The position numbers were made by a program, and so were the translations under genes. From Streptomyces sennicomposti (GTDB lineage Bacteria; Actinomycetota; Actinomycetes; Streptomycetales; Streptomycetaceae), in assembly GCF_019890635.1 (NCBI RefSeq), contig NZ_JAIOAB010000006.1, forward strand, positions 124,001 through 188,000: DNA of 64,000 bases. The letters are read 5' to 3'. Shown here piece after piece: positions 1 to 12,742 of this stretch; position 1 is the stretch's first letter, and every line of letters starts with the position of its first letter. The notes beneath the pieces were generated by a model, which saw only the letters and a list, made by a program, of their open reading frames with translations, had not been told where the DNA came from and did not search any database.

Positions 1-158
1 GGCGGGCGACCACGCCGCCCACCCCGCCCCCGGGCCTCGACCGACCCCGATCCGACCGATCTCGTCGTCGCCGGCCCGCCCCCTGAAACCAGCGCCGCCG
101 GAAGCGGAACCCCCGCCGCCGACCCCCCTTCGGTGTCCGCATGTTGGAACGGAGTATC

Positions 159-174
159 CGGTTCCCGAGAACCG
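159..174. promoter_or_regulatory. Inverted repeat in gltB upstream region
   Basis: CGGTTC (159-164) and GAACCG (169-174) form a 6-bp hairpin with a 4-nt loop. A second, wider pair, GGAACGG (146-152) and CCGTTCC (172-178), overlaps it. It lies just upstream of the predicted GlnR box and could be an operator or a leader hairpin. Only the symmetry is seen; no function is established. The rest of bases 1-145 is GC-rich DNA in which I see no gene. Confidence 0.4.
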
Positions 175-183
175 TTCCATCAT

Positions 184-210
184 GTAACCTGCACGAAATT
201 TCGCACTTAC
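184..210 (+). promoter_or_regulatory. Predicted GlnR box upstream of gltB
   Basis: GTAAC (184-188), six bases, GAAAT (195-199), six bases, CTTAC (206-210). This matches the alternating a-site/b-site layout gTnAc-n6-GaAAc-n6 described for GlnR, the OmpR-type nitrogen regulator of streptomycetes. It is in a relatively AT-rich island about 60-90 bp before the gltB start, a sensible place for nitrogen control of glutamate synthase. Sequence match only; binding is inferred. Confidence 0.5.
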
Positions 211-272
211 GCAGAGGGCCAACGTCGTCCCTCGGCACCAGCACATGCCAGATGACGACGACGGGAGAGCCG

Positions 273-4860
<4,588 letters not shown>

Positions 4861-4868
<8 letters not shown>

Positions 4869-6324
4869 CCCGAAGGGCTTCCTCAACCACGGCCGCGAGG
4901 TCGCCAAGACCCGCCCCGTCACCGAGCGCGTCAAGGACTGGAACGAGGTCTACGTCCCCGGCTCGCTGCTGCCGATCATCAGCAAGCAGGCCAGCCGGTG
5001 CATGGACTGCGGCATCCCGTTCTGCCACAACGGCTGTCCGCTCGGCAACCTCATCCCCGAGTGGAACGACTACGCCTACCGCGAGGACTGGGCCGCCGCC
5101 TCCGAGCGCCTGCACGCCACCAACAACTTCCCGGAGTTCACCGGGCGGCTGTGCCCCGCCCCGTGCGAGTCGGCGTGCGTGCTCGGCATCAACCAGCAGC
5201 CGGTCACCATCAAGAACGTCGAGGTCTCGATCATCGACAAGGCGTGGGAGACCGGCGACGTCGCCCCGCAGATCCCCGAGCGGCTGTCCGGCAAGACCGT
5301 CGCCGTCATCGGCTCGGGCCCCGCGGGCCTGGCCGCCGCCCAGCAGCTCACCCGGGCCGGCCACACCGTCGCCGTCTACGAGCGCGCCGACCGCATCGGC
5401 GGCCTGCTGCGCTACGGCATCCCCGAGTTCAAGATGGAGAAGCGGCACATCAACCGCCGCATCGAGCAGATGCGCGCGGAGGGCACCCGCTTCCGCACCG
5501 GCGTCGAGGTCGGCCGCGACATCTCGGCCACCGACCTGAAGAAGCGCTACGACGCCGTCGTCATCGCCGCCGGCGCCACCACCGCCCGCGACCTGCCGGT
5601 GCCCGGCCGCGAACTCAAGGGCGTCTACCAGGCCATGGAGTACCTGCCGCTGGCCAACAAGGTCCAGGAGGGCGACTACGTCAGCCCGCCGATCTCCGCC
5701 GAGGGCAAGCACGTCGTCGTCATCGGCGGCGGCGACACCGGCGCCGACTGCGTGGGCACCGCCCACCGCCAGGGCGCGGCCTCGGTGACCCAGCTGGAGA
5801 TCATGCCCCGGCCGGGCGAGGAGCGGAACCCGCTCTCCCAGCCGTGGCCGACCTTCCCCATGCTCTACAAGGTCACCTCCGCGCACGAGGAGGGCGGCGA
5901 GCGGGTCTACTCCGTCTCCACCACCCACTTCGAGGGCGACGCCGACGGCAACGTCCAGTGGCTGCACCTGACCGAGGTCGAGTTCGTCGACGGCAAGCTC
6001 ACCCCGAAGCCGGGCACCGAGCGCAAGATCCCCGCCCAGCTCGTCACCCTCGCCATGGGCTTCACCGGCACCGACCGCGTCAACGGCCTGGTCGAGCAGT
6101 TCGGCCTGGAACTCGACGAACGCGGTAACATCGCCCGCGACGCCGACTTCCAGACCAACGTGCCCGGCGTGTTCGTCGCCGGCGACGCCGGCCGCGGCCA
6201 GTCGCTCATCGTGTGGGCGATCGCCGAGGGCCGCTCCGCCGCCCGCGGCGCCGACCGCTACCTCACGGGCGCCAGCGACCTGCCGGCCCCGATCCGCCCG
6301 ACGGACCGCGCGCTGATGGTCTGA
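4861..6324 (+). CDS. gltD: Glutamate synthase small subunit (GOGAT beta)
   Basis: 487-aa beta subunit that takes electrons from NADPH through FAD and passes them to the GltB flavin. The N-terminal cysteine sets (C47, C50, C55, C59 in [14 protein letters not shown]98, C102, C106 in [12 protein letters not shown]) are the ligands of two 4Fe-4S clusters. An FAD Rossmann motif [10 protein letters not shown] lies near residue 150, the NADPH motif GGGDTGADC near 290, and the C-terminal GD motif of the FAD domain is in [15 protein letters not shown] 4861 lies inside the end of gltB. A strong hairpin follows at 6367-6390. A diverged paralogue lies at 56541-58028. Confidence 0.97.
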
Positions 6325-6719
6325 CGGCGACACAACACGTCCCGTACAACGACGTACGGGCGGGCCGGCCCGAGGGGTTCCCCCTCGGCCGACCCGCCGG
6401 CGCCTGCCCACCGTCCCCGACCGGACCCCGGGCAGGCGCCGACGCATGTCCGGGGTCCGGCCGGGGAGACGAGGGCGGGTCTGTCCAGGGCCCTTCGCGT
6501 CGATGACGCCCAACCCCCTTCGGGCGAAGGCGAGTTCGGGGAGCGCGGTTCCGGTACGGTGTGTCCCTCGTCCCGATCAGCGGCGCCCGGCACGCACCGG
6601 CGGCGACCGCGCGCCCTGCCTCGACGTCACGCCCGTTCGCGCTGCCGTCACGACAGGACGGCGCGCGGCACATCGCCGCCGAGCCGGTCCGCCGCGCACA
6701 CCGCGCCGAAGGAGTCCGA
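6325..6719. other. Intergenic region, gltD to VWA gene
   Basis: 395 bp without a convincing gene. It holds the gltD terminator (6367-6390). Further down TACGGT (6554-6559) could be a -10 element giving a leader of about 155 nt for the VWA gene, whose ribosome site GAAGGAG is at 6708-6714; no clear -35 accompanies it. Confidence 0.4.
6367..6390 (+). terminator. Rho-independent-type hairpin after gltD
   Basis: CCGAGGGG (6370-6377), loop TTC, CCCCTCGG (6381-6388), extended by GGC/GCC with one bulged C. It starts about 40 bp after the gltBD stop. There is no U-tract, which is usual in streptomycetes. Confidence 0.7.
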
Positions 6720-7445
6720 GTGGCGGCGATCAGCCTGAGCAAGGTGGCCTCGACCGCGCCCGCGCTGGTCAGCCTCTACAAGAGCGCGGGCGCCTCGCTC
6801 GCCGAGCACGGCCTGGCCGGGCAGCGGGCCGCCGTCTACCTCGTGGTCGATCACTCCGGCTCGATGCGGCCGTACTTCAGGAACGGCAGCGTGCAGGCGC
6901 TCGCCGACCGGGTGCTGGGCCTGGCGGCGCACCTGGACGACGACGGCCAGGTGCCGGTGGTCTTCTTCTCCACGGACGTCGACGCCGTCACCGAGATCGC
7001 CCTCGACGACCACCAGGGCCGTGTCGAACGGATCGCGGCCGGACTCGGCCACATGGGCCGGACCAACTACCACCTCGCCATGGACGCCGTCATCGACCAC
7101 TACCTCGACAGCCGCGCGACGGACCCGGCCCTCGTCGTCTTCCAGACGGACGGCGCCCCGACGAGCAGGCCCGCCGCGGAACGCTACCTCTGCAAGGCCG
7201 CGAAGCTGCCGCTGTTCTGGCAGTTCATCGGCTTCGGCAACCCGCGCAGCCGCCAGTTCGACTTCCTGCGCAGGCTCGACGAACTGGACGTGCCCGGCAA
7301 GCGGGTGGTGGACAACGCCGGCTTCTTCCCCGCCGGCCCCGACCCGCGCCGGATGTCCGACGCCGAGCTGTACGACCGGCTCCTGGGCGAGTTCCCGCAG
7401 TGGCTGGCGGCCGCGCGGGAACGGGGGATCGTCGGACCGGCCTGA
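6720..7445 (+). CDS. VWA-domain protein (TerF-like)
   Basis: 241-aa soluble protein consisting almost entirely of one von Willebrand factor A domain. The metal-ion-dependent adhesion site is visible as DHSGSM (D44, S46, S48), the MIDAS threonine in GRTNYHLAMDAV (near 115) and the conserved aspartate in FQTDGAP (near 143). GTG 6720 is chosen because GAAGGAG lies 5 bp upstream; the frame is open further upstream to 6561 but that stretch is proline/arginine-rich and looks non-coding. The family includes TerF-type proteins of tellurite/stress clusters, but no ter gene is nearby, so the role is unassigned. It appears to be a single-gene transcription unit. Confidence 0.8.
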   Translation: MAAISLSKVASTAPALVSLYKSAGASLAEHGLAGQRAAVYLVVDHSGSMRPYFRNGSVQALADRVLGLAAHLDDDGQVPVVFFSTDVDAVTEIALDDHQGRVERIAAGLGHMGRTNYHLAMDAVIDHYLDSRATDPALVVFQTDGAPTSRPAAERYLCKAAKLPLFWQFIGFGNPRSRQFDFLRRLDELDVPGKRVVDNAGFFPAGPDPRRMSDAELYDRLLGEFPQWLAAARERGIVGPA

Positions 7446-7538
7446 GACCTGCGCGTCCCTCCGGACCTCCGCGCGTCCCCCTGCGTCCCTGTGCGAGCCC
7501 GCGTGTCCCTTCGTGTGCCCGTGTGTCCTTCCGCGCCG

Positions 7539-8462
7539 CTACGTGTCGCACTCCAGCACCGTCCGGCACAGCCCGCACCGCGCCCTGACCCGGCCCCGGA
7601 CCGGCACCCTGATCCGCTGGTGGCAGGTCGGGCACGGGAACGACACCCGCAGCGGCTCCGGGCCGCCGGAGGTGAACGAGTACGGGGCCGTCGGCGACGG
7701 AGTCCACTCGGCCCCGTGACCGTGGTCCTGGGCGTGACCGTGGTCCTGGGCGTGGCGGCGGTCGCGGGCGTAGCGGCGGCGGCCCGACCAGCCGGCCGCC
7801 GTCAGCGGCGGCTGCCGCGCGTCCCGGCGGGCGCGGTTCATCCCCTCGACGTACGCCTCGTAGCCCTGCGGGCTGGTGAACCAGGTCGACGGGTCCTCGC
7901 CGAAGACCAGCGCCCGCTTGGCCACCACGTACCCGAACTCCTCCGGGGTGAGATAGCCGAGCTTCTGCGAGGAGACGCCGTCCTGCCGGAACGCGTCCAG
8001 CAGCAGCCAGCCCGCCCCCAGGTACGCCGCCGCCGTGTCGGTGAGGATCTCGTTGTCCCGGGTGCCGGGGAAGGACAGGTCCAGACGGTGCAGGTAGACG
8101 TGCGTCACCTCGTGCGCGAGGGCCGCGCCGATGTCCCGGCGGTGGGTGCGGAAGCGGTCGTTCAGCTCGACGAAGTACTCCGGGCCCGCCGTCAGCTCCA
8201 CGTTCGCCGCGTGCCGCATCTCCCGGAAGCCGACGATCAGCCGGGCGTCCGGCAGCCCGTAGTGCCGCACCAGCTCCCGCGCCACCCGCTGCGCGCCGAG
8301 GTGCAGGTCGTCGGTGTCGCAGAACGCCACGTCGACCGGGGCCACACTGGTCGCGAACGTTCGGACGGTGACGTACGACAGCCGTCGGTAGAGCGCCGTG
8401 ATCGCGGCGCGCACCGTCTCCAGATGCGGATAGCCGCGCTCGACCGGCCCGTCGTCCGCCAC
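7539..8462 (-). CDS. Predicted zinc metalloprotease with C-terminal zinc ribbon
   Basis: 307-aa protein with HEVTH at about residues 117-121, the HExxH zinc site of metallopeptidases, followed by LDLSFPGTRDNEILTD, in which the glutamate could be the third ligand. The C-terminus carries two CxxC pairs (CPTC and CGLC, about 15 residues apart) that look like a zinc ribbon. Between them is a His/Asp-rich linker with the repeat HAQDHG twice. There is no signal peptide, so it should be cytoplasmic. I chose GTG 8462 because GAGGGGG is 7 bp upstream; GTG 8468 is possible but too close. It is divergent from chorismate mutase. The substrate is unknown. Confidence 0.75.
   Translation of the reverse strand: MADDGPVERGYPHLETVRAAITALYRRLSYVTVRTFATSVAPVDVAFCDTDDLHLGAQRVARELVRHYGLPDARLIVGFREMRHAANVELTAGPEYFVELNDRFRTHRRDIGAALAHEVTHVYLHRLDLSFPGTRDNEILTDTAAAYLGAGWLLLDAFRQDGVSSQKLGYLTPEEFGYVVAKRALVFGEDPSTWFTSPQGYEAYVEGMNRARRDARQPPLTAAGWSGRRRYARDRRHAQDHGHAQDHGHGAEWTPSPTAPYSFTSGGPEPLRVSFPCPTCHQRIRVPVRGRVRARCGLCRTVLECDT
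7718..7753. repeat. 18-bp direct repeat inside the metalloprotease gene
   Basis: Two perfect tandem copies of an 18-bp unit (7718-7735 and 7736-7753), six codons each, encoding the repeated HAQDHG motif of the linker before the zinc ribbon. An in-frame duplication, so the protein stays intact. Confidence 0.8.
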
Positions 8463-8552
8463 GTCCACACCCCCTCGGACGGCCTGAACTCCTTTCCACC
8501 ATAGGCGGAGGCCGGGCGTGATCGTGCGCGCCGGCCGCCTGGCGGAGCCCCG

Positions 8553-8558
8553 TAGAGT
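8553..8558 (+). promoter_or_regulatory. -10 element TAGAGT of the chorismate mutase gene
   Basis: TAGAGT lies 8 bp before ATG 8567 and no Shine-Dalgarno sequence is present. This is the layout of a leaderless streptomycete promoter. A matching -35 hexamer is not evident. Confidence 0.4.
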
Positions 8559-8566
8559 TGCCCACC

Positions 8567-8917
8567 ATGACCACCAGCAACACCGGTACCGGTGACGTCG
8601 ACCCCGCCGTCCGCGCGGAACTGTCCCGGCTGCGCGACAGCATCGACAACATCGACGCGGCCGTCGTCCACATGCTCGCCGAGCGGTTCAAGGCCACCCA
8701 GCAGGTCGGGCACCTCAAGGCCGCCCACCAGCTGCCGCCCGCCGACCCCGCCCGCGAGGCCCGCCAGATCGCCCGCCTGCGCGGCCTCGCCGAGGACGCC
8801 AAGCTGGACCCGGCGTTCGCGGAGAAGTTCCTGAACTTCATCATCGCCGAGGTGATCAGGCACCACGAGCGGATCGCGGAGGGCCCGGCGGCCGCGGACT
8901 CGCCCGCGGCGGGCTGA
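8567..8917 (+). CDS. Chorismate mutase, AroQ type
   Basis: 116-aa all-alpha chorismate mutase that converts chorismate to prephenate for phenylalanine and tyrosine synthesis. The family pattern is present: RAELSRLRDSIDNIDAAVV helix with the conserved arginine and aspartates, lysine in ERFKATQQVGHLKA, and a C-terminal helix AEKFLNFIIAEVIRHHE. Length is usual for a monofunctional cytoplasmic AroQ; there is no signal peptide and no fused domain. ATG 8567 is preferred over the in-frame TTG at 8558 because of the -10-like TAGAGT just upstream. Divergent from the metalloprotease gene. Confidence 0.9.
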   Translation: MTTSNTGTGDVDPAVRAELSRLRDSIDNIDAAVVHMLAERFKATQQVGHLKAAHQLPPADPAREARQIARLRGLAEDAKLDPAFAEKFLNFIIAEVIRHHERIAEGPAAADSPAAG

Positions 8918-9230
8918 GCGGGCGTCCTCCGGCCGCCCGGCCCGGCGCCGGGACCGTCTCCGGGGCCCGGCCCGTCTCCGGGAGCCCGGCCCGTCTCCGG
9001 CGGCCCGGCCCGGTCTCCGGACGCCCGGCGCACAGCGCCCACCAGGCCGCCGCGCCCGCTGGCCCCGCCCCGGCGCCCACGCGCCGCTCCCGCGCCGCAC
9101 ACGGCGGCGCGGTCGGCGCGGTCGGCGGTCCGCGTGGAGTGCGGCGGGGGCGTCCGGCGCGCGGGGCGGCCGCCGGTCGTCCGGTCCGGCTCCGGAACCC
9201 CCTCGTGCCCCGCCGGGGGCATCAGGCAGC
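8918..9230. other. Intergenic region with imperfect 18-20 bp tandem repeats
   Basis: 313 bp, no gene seen. From about 8945 to 9030 the motif CGTCTCC in a GGCCCGG background recurs at 8955, 8973, 8992 and 9012 (last copy GGTCTCC), that is with 18, 19 and 20 bp periods, so about four imperfect units of a GC-rich minisatellite. It may also act as the chorismate mutase terminator. Confidence 0.6.
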
Positions 9231-11777
9231 ATGGCGTCCATGTCCGTACTGACGCGCGACGAAGCGCAGACCCGTGCCCAGCTCCTCGACGTCCACCGCT
9301 ACACCGTCGACCTCGACCTGACCGTCGGGGACGACACCTTCGACTCCCGTACCGTCATCCGGTTCACCGTACGCACCGGCACCGGCACCGGCACCGGCAC
9401 GGGCCAGGACACGGCGGGCGCGGGGGCCACGGCGGACACCTTCGTCGAGCTGAAGCCCGCCGAGCTGCGCTCCGCCACCCTCGACGGACAGCCCCTCGAC
9501 CCCGCCGCCCTCGACGGCAACCGGCTGCCCCTGACGCACCTCGCCCCCGGCGAGCACGAACTGCGCGTCGACGCCCGCATGCGCTACTCCCGCACCGGCG
9601 AGGGCATGCACCGCTTCACCGACCCCGCCGACGGCGAGACCTACGTCTACACCCAGCTCTTCCTGGACGACGTCCAGCGCGTCTTCGCCGCCTTCGACCA
9701 GCCCGACCTCAAGGCCGTCTTCGACCTCACCGTCAAGGCCCCCGAGGAGTGGACCGTCCTCGCCAACGGTGTCACCGAGCACACCGGCGACGGCGTCTGG
9801 ACGGCCGCCACCACCCCCCGCATCTCCACCTACCTCGTCGCCGTCGCCGCCGGCCCCTGGCACTCCGTGCGCACCGAGCACCGCGGCCTGCCCTTCGGCA
9901 TCCACTGCCGCCGCTCGCTCGCCCCCCACCTCGACGCCGACGCCGACGAGATCCTCGACCTCACCCGCGCCTGCTTCGACCGCTACCACGAGAAGTTCGC
10001 CGAGCCCTACCCCTTCGACTCCTACGACCAGGCCTTCGTCCCCGAGTTCAACGCCGGCGCCATGGAGAACCCCGGACTGGTCACCTTCCGCGACGAGTTC
10101 GTCTACCGCTCCGCCGTCACCGACACCGAACGCCAGACGCGGGCCGTCGTCATCGCCCACGAGATGGCCCACATGTGGTTCGGCGACCTCGTCACCCTCA
10201 AGTGGTGGGACGACATCTGGCTCAACGAGTCCTTCGCCGAGTACATGGGCTACCAGATCACCGCCGAAGCCACCCGCTTCACCGGCGCCTGGACCGAGTT
10301 CGGCGTCTCCCGCAAGGCCTGGGGCTACGACGCCGACCAGCGCCCCTCCACCCACCCCGTCGCCCCCGAGGCCGTCGACGACACCGCCGCCGCCCTCCTC
10401 AACTTCGACGGCATCTCCTACGCCAAGGGCGCCTCCGCCCTGCGCCAGCTCGTCGCCTGGCTCGGCGAGAAGGACTTCCTCGCCGGCATCAACACCCACT
10501 TCGAGCGCTACCGGTTCGGCAACGCCGCCCTCGCCGACTTCATCGACTCCCTCGCCTCCGCCACCGACCGCGACGTACCCGCCTGGGCCGAGGCCTGGCT
10601 GCGCACCACCGGCGTCGACACCCTCACCGCCGCCACCGACGCCCGCCCCGGCCAGTGGACCTGCGCCCTCGACCGCGCCGGCGCCCGCCCGCACCGCGTC
10701 ACCGTCGGCGTCTACGACCGCGACCTCTCCGACGGCCGCACCCTCACCCTGCGCGAGCGCTACGACATCGACGTCCCCGAGGGCGGCACCCCCGAACCCC
10801 GGCCCGGCATCCGCCCCGCCCTGGTCGTGCCCAACGACCTCGACCTCACCTACGCCAAGATCCGCCTGGACGAGACCTCCCTGGACACCGCCCTGCGCGG
10901 ACTGTCCGGCATCCCCGACGCGCTCACCCGCGCCGTCGTCTGGAACAGCCTGCGCGACATGGTCCGCGACGGCGACCTCGCCCCCGCCGACTACCTGGCG
11001 ACCGCCGCCGCCCACCTGCCCGAGGAGACCGACCTCGCCCTCGTGCAAGGCGTTCTCGCCTTCGCCGGCGCGCAGATCGCCGACCGGTACCTGCACCCCG
11101 ACGACCGCCCCGCCGCGCTCACCACGCTCACCGCCCTCGCCCGCGACCTGCTGCGCCGCACCGAGGACGGCGACAACCCCGGCCTGCGGCTCATCGCCGT
11201 ACGCCAGTTCGTGGACGCCGCCGCCCACCCCGACACCATCGCCGCCTGGCTCGCCGACGGCATGGTCCCCGGCGGGCCCGAACTCGACCCCGAACTGCGC
11301 TGGCGCGTCCTCGCCCGGCTCGCCGTCCTCGGCGCCACCGACGAAGCCGCCATCGCCGCCGAACTGGAACGCGACCCGTCCGCCGGCGGCCAGGAGGGCG
11401 CCGCCCGCTGCCGCGCCGCCCTGCCCGACCCGGAGGCCAAACGCGCCGCCTGGGCGGCCATGTTCGCCGGCGACGACCTGTCCAACTACCTGTTCACCGC
11501 GACCGCGCAGGGCTTCTGGCAGCCCGAACAGGCCGAGCTGGTACGGGAGTACGTGCCGCGCTACTACGAGGACGTGCTCGCCGTCGCCGCCCGCCGCGGT
11601 CCCGCCATCGCCCGCGCCGCCGGCCGCTTCGCCTTCCCCGCCCACGCCGTCGACGCCGCGCACCTCGCCCTCGGCGAGGCCTGCCTGCGCGACGGCGACC
11701 CGGTCCCGGCCCTGCGCCGCACCCTGGTCGACCAACTCGACGACCTGGCGCGGGCGCTGCGGGTGCGGGAGGCGTAA
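9231..11777 (+). CDS. pepN: Aminopeptidase N (M1 family)
   Basis: 848-aa zinc aminopeptidase that removes N-terminal residues from peptides. The exopeptidase motif GAMEN is at about 276-280 and the zinc site HEMAH at 310-314 with the third ligand E333 in WLNESFAEY. ISYAKGASALR carries the likely catalytic tyrosine. The C-terminal half is the helical ERAP1-like domain. No signal peptide: cytoplasmic. ATG 9231 and ATG 9240 are both possible; neither has a good Shine-Dalgarno. Near residues 45-55 there is a (Gly-Thr)n run encoded by a CCGGCA microsatellite (9376-9405), which looks like a local expansion within the N-terminal beta-domain. Confidence 0.93.
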   Translation: MASMSVLTRDEAQTRAQLLDVHRYTVDLDLTVGDDTFDSRTVIRFTVRTGTGTGTGTGQDTAGAGATADTFVELKPAELRSATLDGQPLDPAALDGNRLPLTHLAPGEHELRVDARMRYSRTGEGMHRFTDPADGETYVYTQLFLDDVQRVFAAFDQPDLKAVFDLTVKAPEEWTVLANGVTEHTGDGVWTAATTPRISTYLVAVAAGPWHSVRTEHRGLPFGIHCRRSLAPHLDADADEILDLTRACFDRYHEKFAEPYPFDSYDQAFVPEFNAGAMENPGLVTFRDEFVYRSAVTDTERQTRAVVIAHEMAHMWFGDLVTLKWWDDIWLNESFAEYMGYQITAEATRFTGAWTEFGVSRKAWGYDADQRPSTHPVAPEAVDDTAAALLNFDGISYAKGASALRQLVAWLGEKDFLAGINTHFERYRFGNAALADFIDSLASATDRDVPAWAEAWLRTTGVDTLTAATDARPGQWTCALDRAGARPHRVTVGVYDRDLSDGRTLTLRERYDIDVPEGGTPEPRPGIRPALVVPNDLDLTYAKIRLDETSLDTALRGLSGIPDALTRAVVWNSLRDMVRDGDLAPADYLATAAAHLPEETDLALVQGVLAFAGAQIADRYLHPDDRPAALTTLTALARDLLRRTEDGDNPGLRLIAVRQFVDAAAHPDTIAAWLADGMVPGGPELDPELRWRVLARLAVLGATDEAAIAAELERDPSAGGQEGAARCRAALPDPEAKRAAWAAMFAGDDLSNYLFTATAQGFWQPEQAELVREYVPRYYEDVLAVAARRGPAIARAAGRFAFPAHAVDAAHLALGEACLRDGDPVPALRRTLVDQLDDLARALRVREA

Positions 11778-11900
11778 CCGGCGCGGTCCGGGGGCTGGTT
11801 CGGCGTACGGCCGGTGGGGGCCGCGCGGGAGCGGGAGCCCGGCAGGGGCCAGTGGGGCGTTCGCGGGCAGGGGGGCCGGGAGGCCTGGGGCCGGGCGGCC

Positions 11901-12035
11901 CGCCGCCCTACCCGCGCCGCCTCGCCCCGCCGCCCTACCCGCGCCGCCTCGCCCCGCCGCCCTACCCGCGCCGCCTCGCCCCGCCGCCCTACCCGCGCCG
12001 CCTCGCCCCGCCGCCCCACCCGCGCCGCCTCGCCT
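11901..12035. repeat. 27-bp tandem repeat, five copies
   Basis: Five head-to-tail units of 27 bp; the marker CTACCC starts at 11908, 11935, 11962 and 11989, and CCACCC at 12016. The first four copies are nearly identical. It fills most of the gap between pepN and the convergent GNAT gene and touches the GNAT stop. Because 27 is a multiple of three it creates repetitive open frames on both strands, which I take to be spurious. Confidence 0.95.
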
Positions 12036-12586
12036 CACCCCCGTGGGGCGACCCGCAACTCCGCCCGCCGCAGCGACGGTTCGCGCGGGCCCGTGCGGCG
12101 GTTGCCGACCTGTGCGGTCGGCGCCGTGGCCTCCTCCAGTGTGAAACCGAGCCGTTCGGCGAACCGTTCACCCGGCCGCCAGCCGGACGGCACGGTCGCC
12201 GTCACCCGCGTCACCCCCTCCGCGCGCGCCAGCAGCGCCTCGGCCACCGCCCGGCCCAGCCCCCGGCCCCGCGCCCAAGGGGCCAGCAGGAACAGCCCCA
12301 CCGCCACCGAGCCCGGCTCCGGATGGTCGCGCACCACGTCCACCAGGCCCGTCACCACCCCGTCCCGCTCCACCACCCACAGCGACTTGGCGTCCGGGTC
12401 CACGCCCTCGGGCAGCGAGTAGAACAGGCTCTGCACATCGCCCGGCCCCGACGGCAGCCCCGTCGCTGCCACGAACCAGTCCTCGCACTCCTCGAACAGC
12501 GTCAGCAACGGCCCCTCGTCCCGCTCACCGGGCGCACGCACCACCACCCGCTCACCGGGCACATCGATCAGCACAGCGTCATCCAT
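12035..12586 (-). CDS. GNAT family N-acetyltransferase
   Basis: 183-aa acetyltransferase. Motif A for acetyl-CoA pyrophosphate binding is visible as GLFLLAPWARGRGLGRAV (R/QxxGxG/A type), preceded by the strand SLWVVERDGVVTGLVDVV and followed by the helix AEALLARAEG and VPSGWRPGERFAERLGF. Substrate unknown. ATG 12586 has no Shine-Dalgarno but a TAGCGT hexamer 7 bp upstream, the spacing of a leaderless transcript. The C-terminal tail (about 30 residues, arginine- and proline-rich) runs into the 27-bp repeat array and may be an extension caused by it. Confidence 0.88.
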   Translation of the reverse strand: MDDAVLIDVPGERVVVRAPGERDEGPLLTLFEECEDWFVAATGLPSGPGDVQSLFYSLPEGVDPDAKSLWVVERDGVVTGLVDVVRDHPEPGSVAVGLFLLAPWARGRGLGRAVAEALLARAEGVTRVTATVPSGWRPGERFAERLGFTLEEATAPTAQVGNRRTGPREPSLRRAELRVAPRG

Positions 12587-12592
12587 CCACCC

Positions 12593-12598
12593 GACGCT
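12593..12598 (-). promoter_or_regulatory. -10 element TAGCGT of the GNAT gene
   Basis: On the minus strand TAGCGT is followed by seven bases and then ATG 12586, with no ribosome site. It is consistent with a leaderless transcript. No clear -35 element. Confidence 0.35.
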
Positions 12599-12742
12599 AG
12601 CCGCATCCCCTCCGCGGTCCCAACACCTCTCACCCGCAAGGAAGTACCCCCTTTCGGGTCGCGATCACCGGGCTTCCCGGGCGCGTCGGACCGCGGGCCG
12701 CCAAGCTGGAGATCCCTGCCCCCGCGCCCCGGAGGACAGCCC

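Noticed and set aside
12587..12742. Iron-responsive DmdR/IdeR box before the decarboxylase
   Set aside because: No TTAGGTTAGGCT-type palindrome is present in the gap, so iron control is not claimed.
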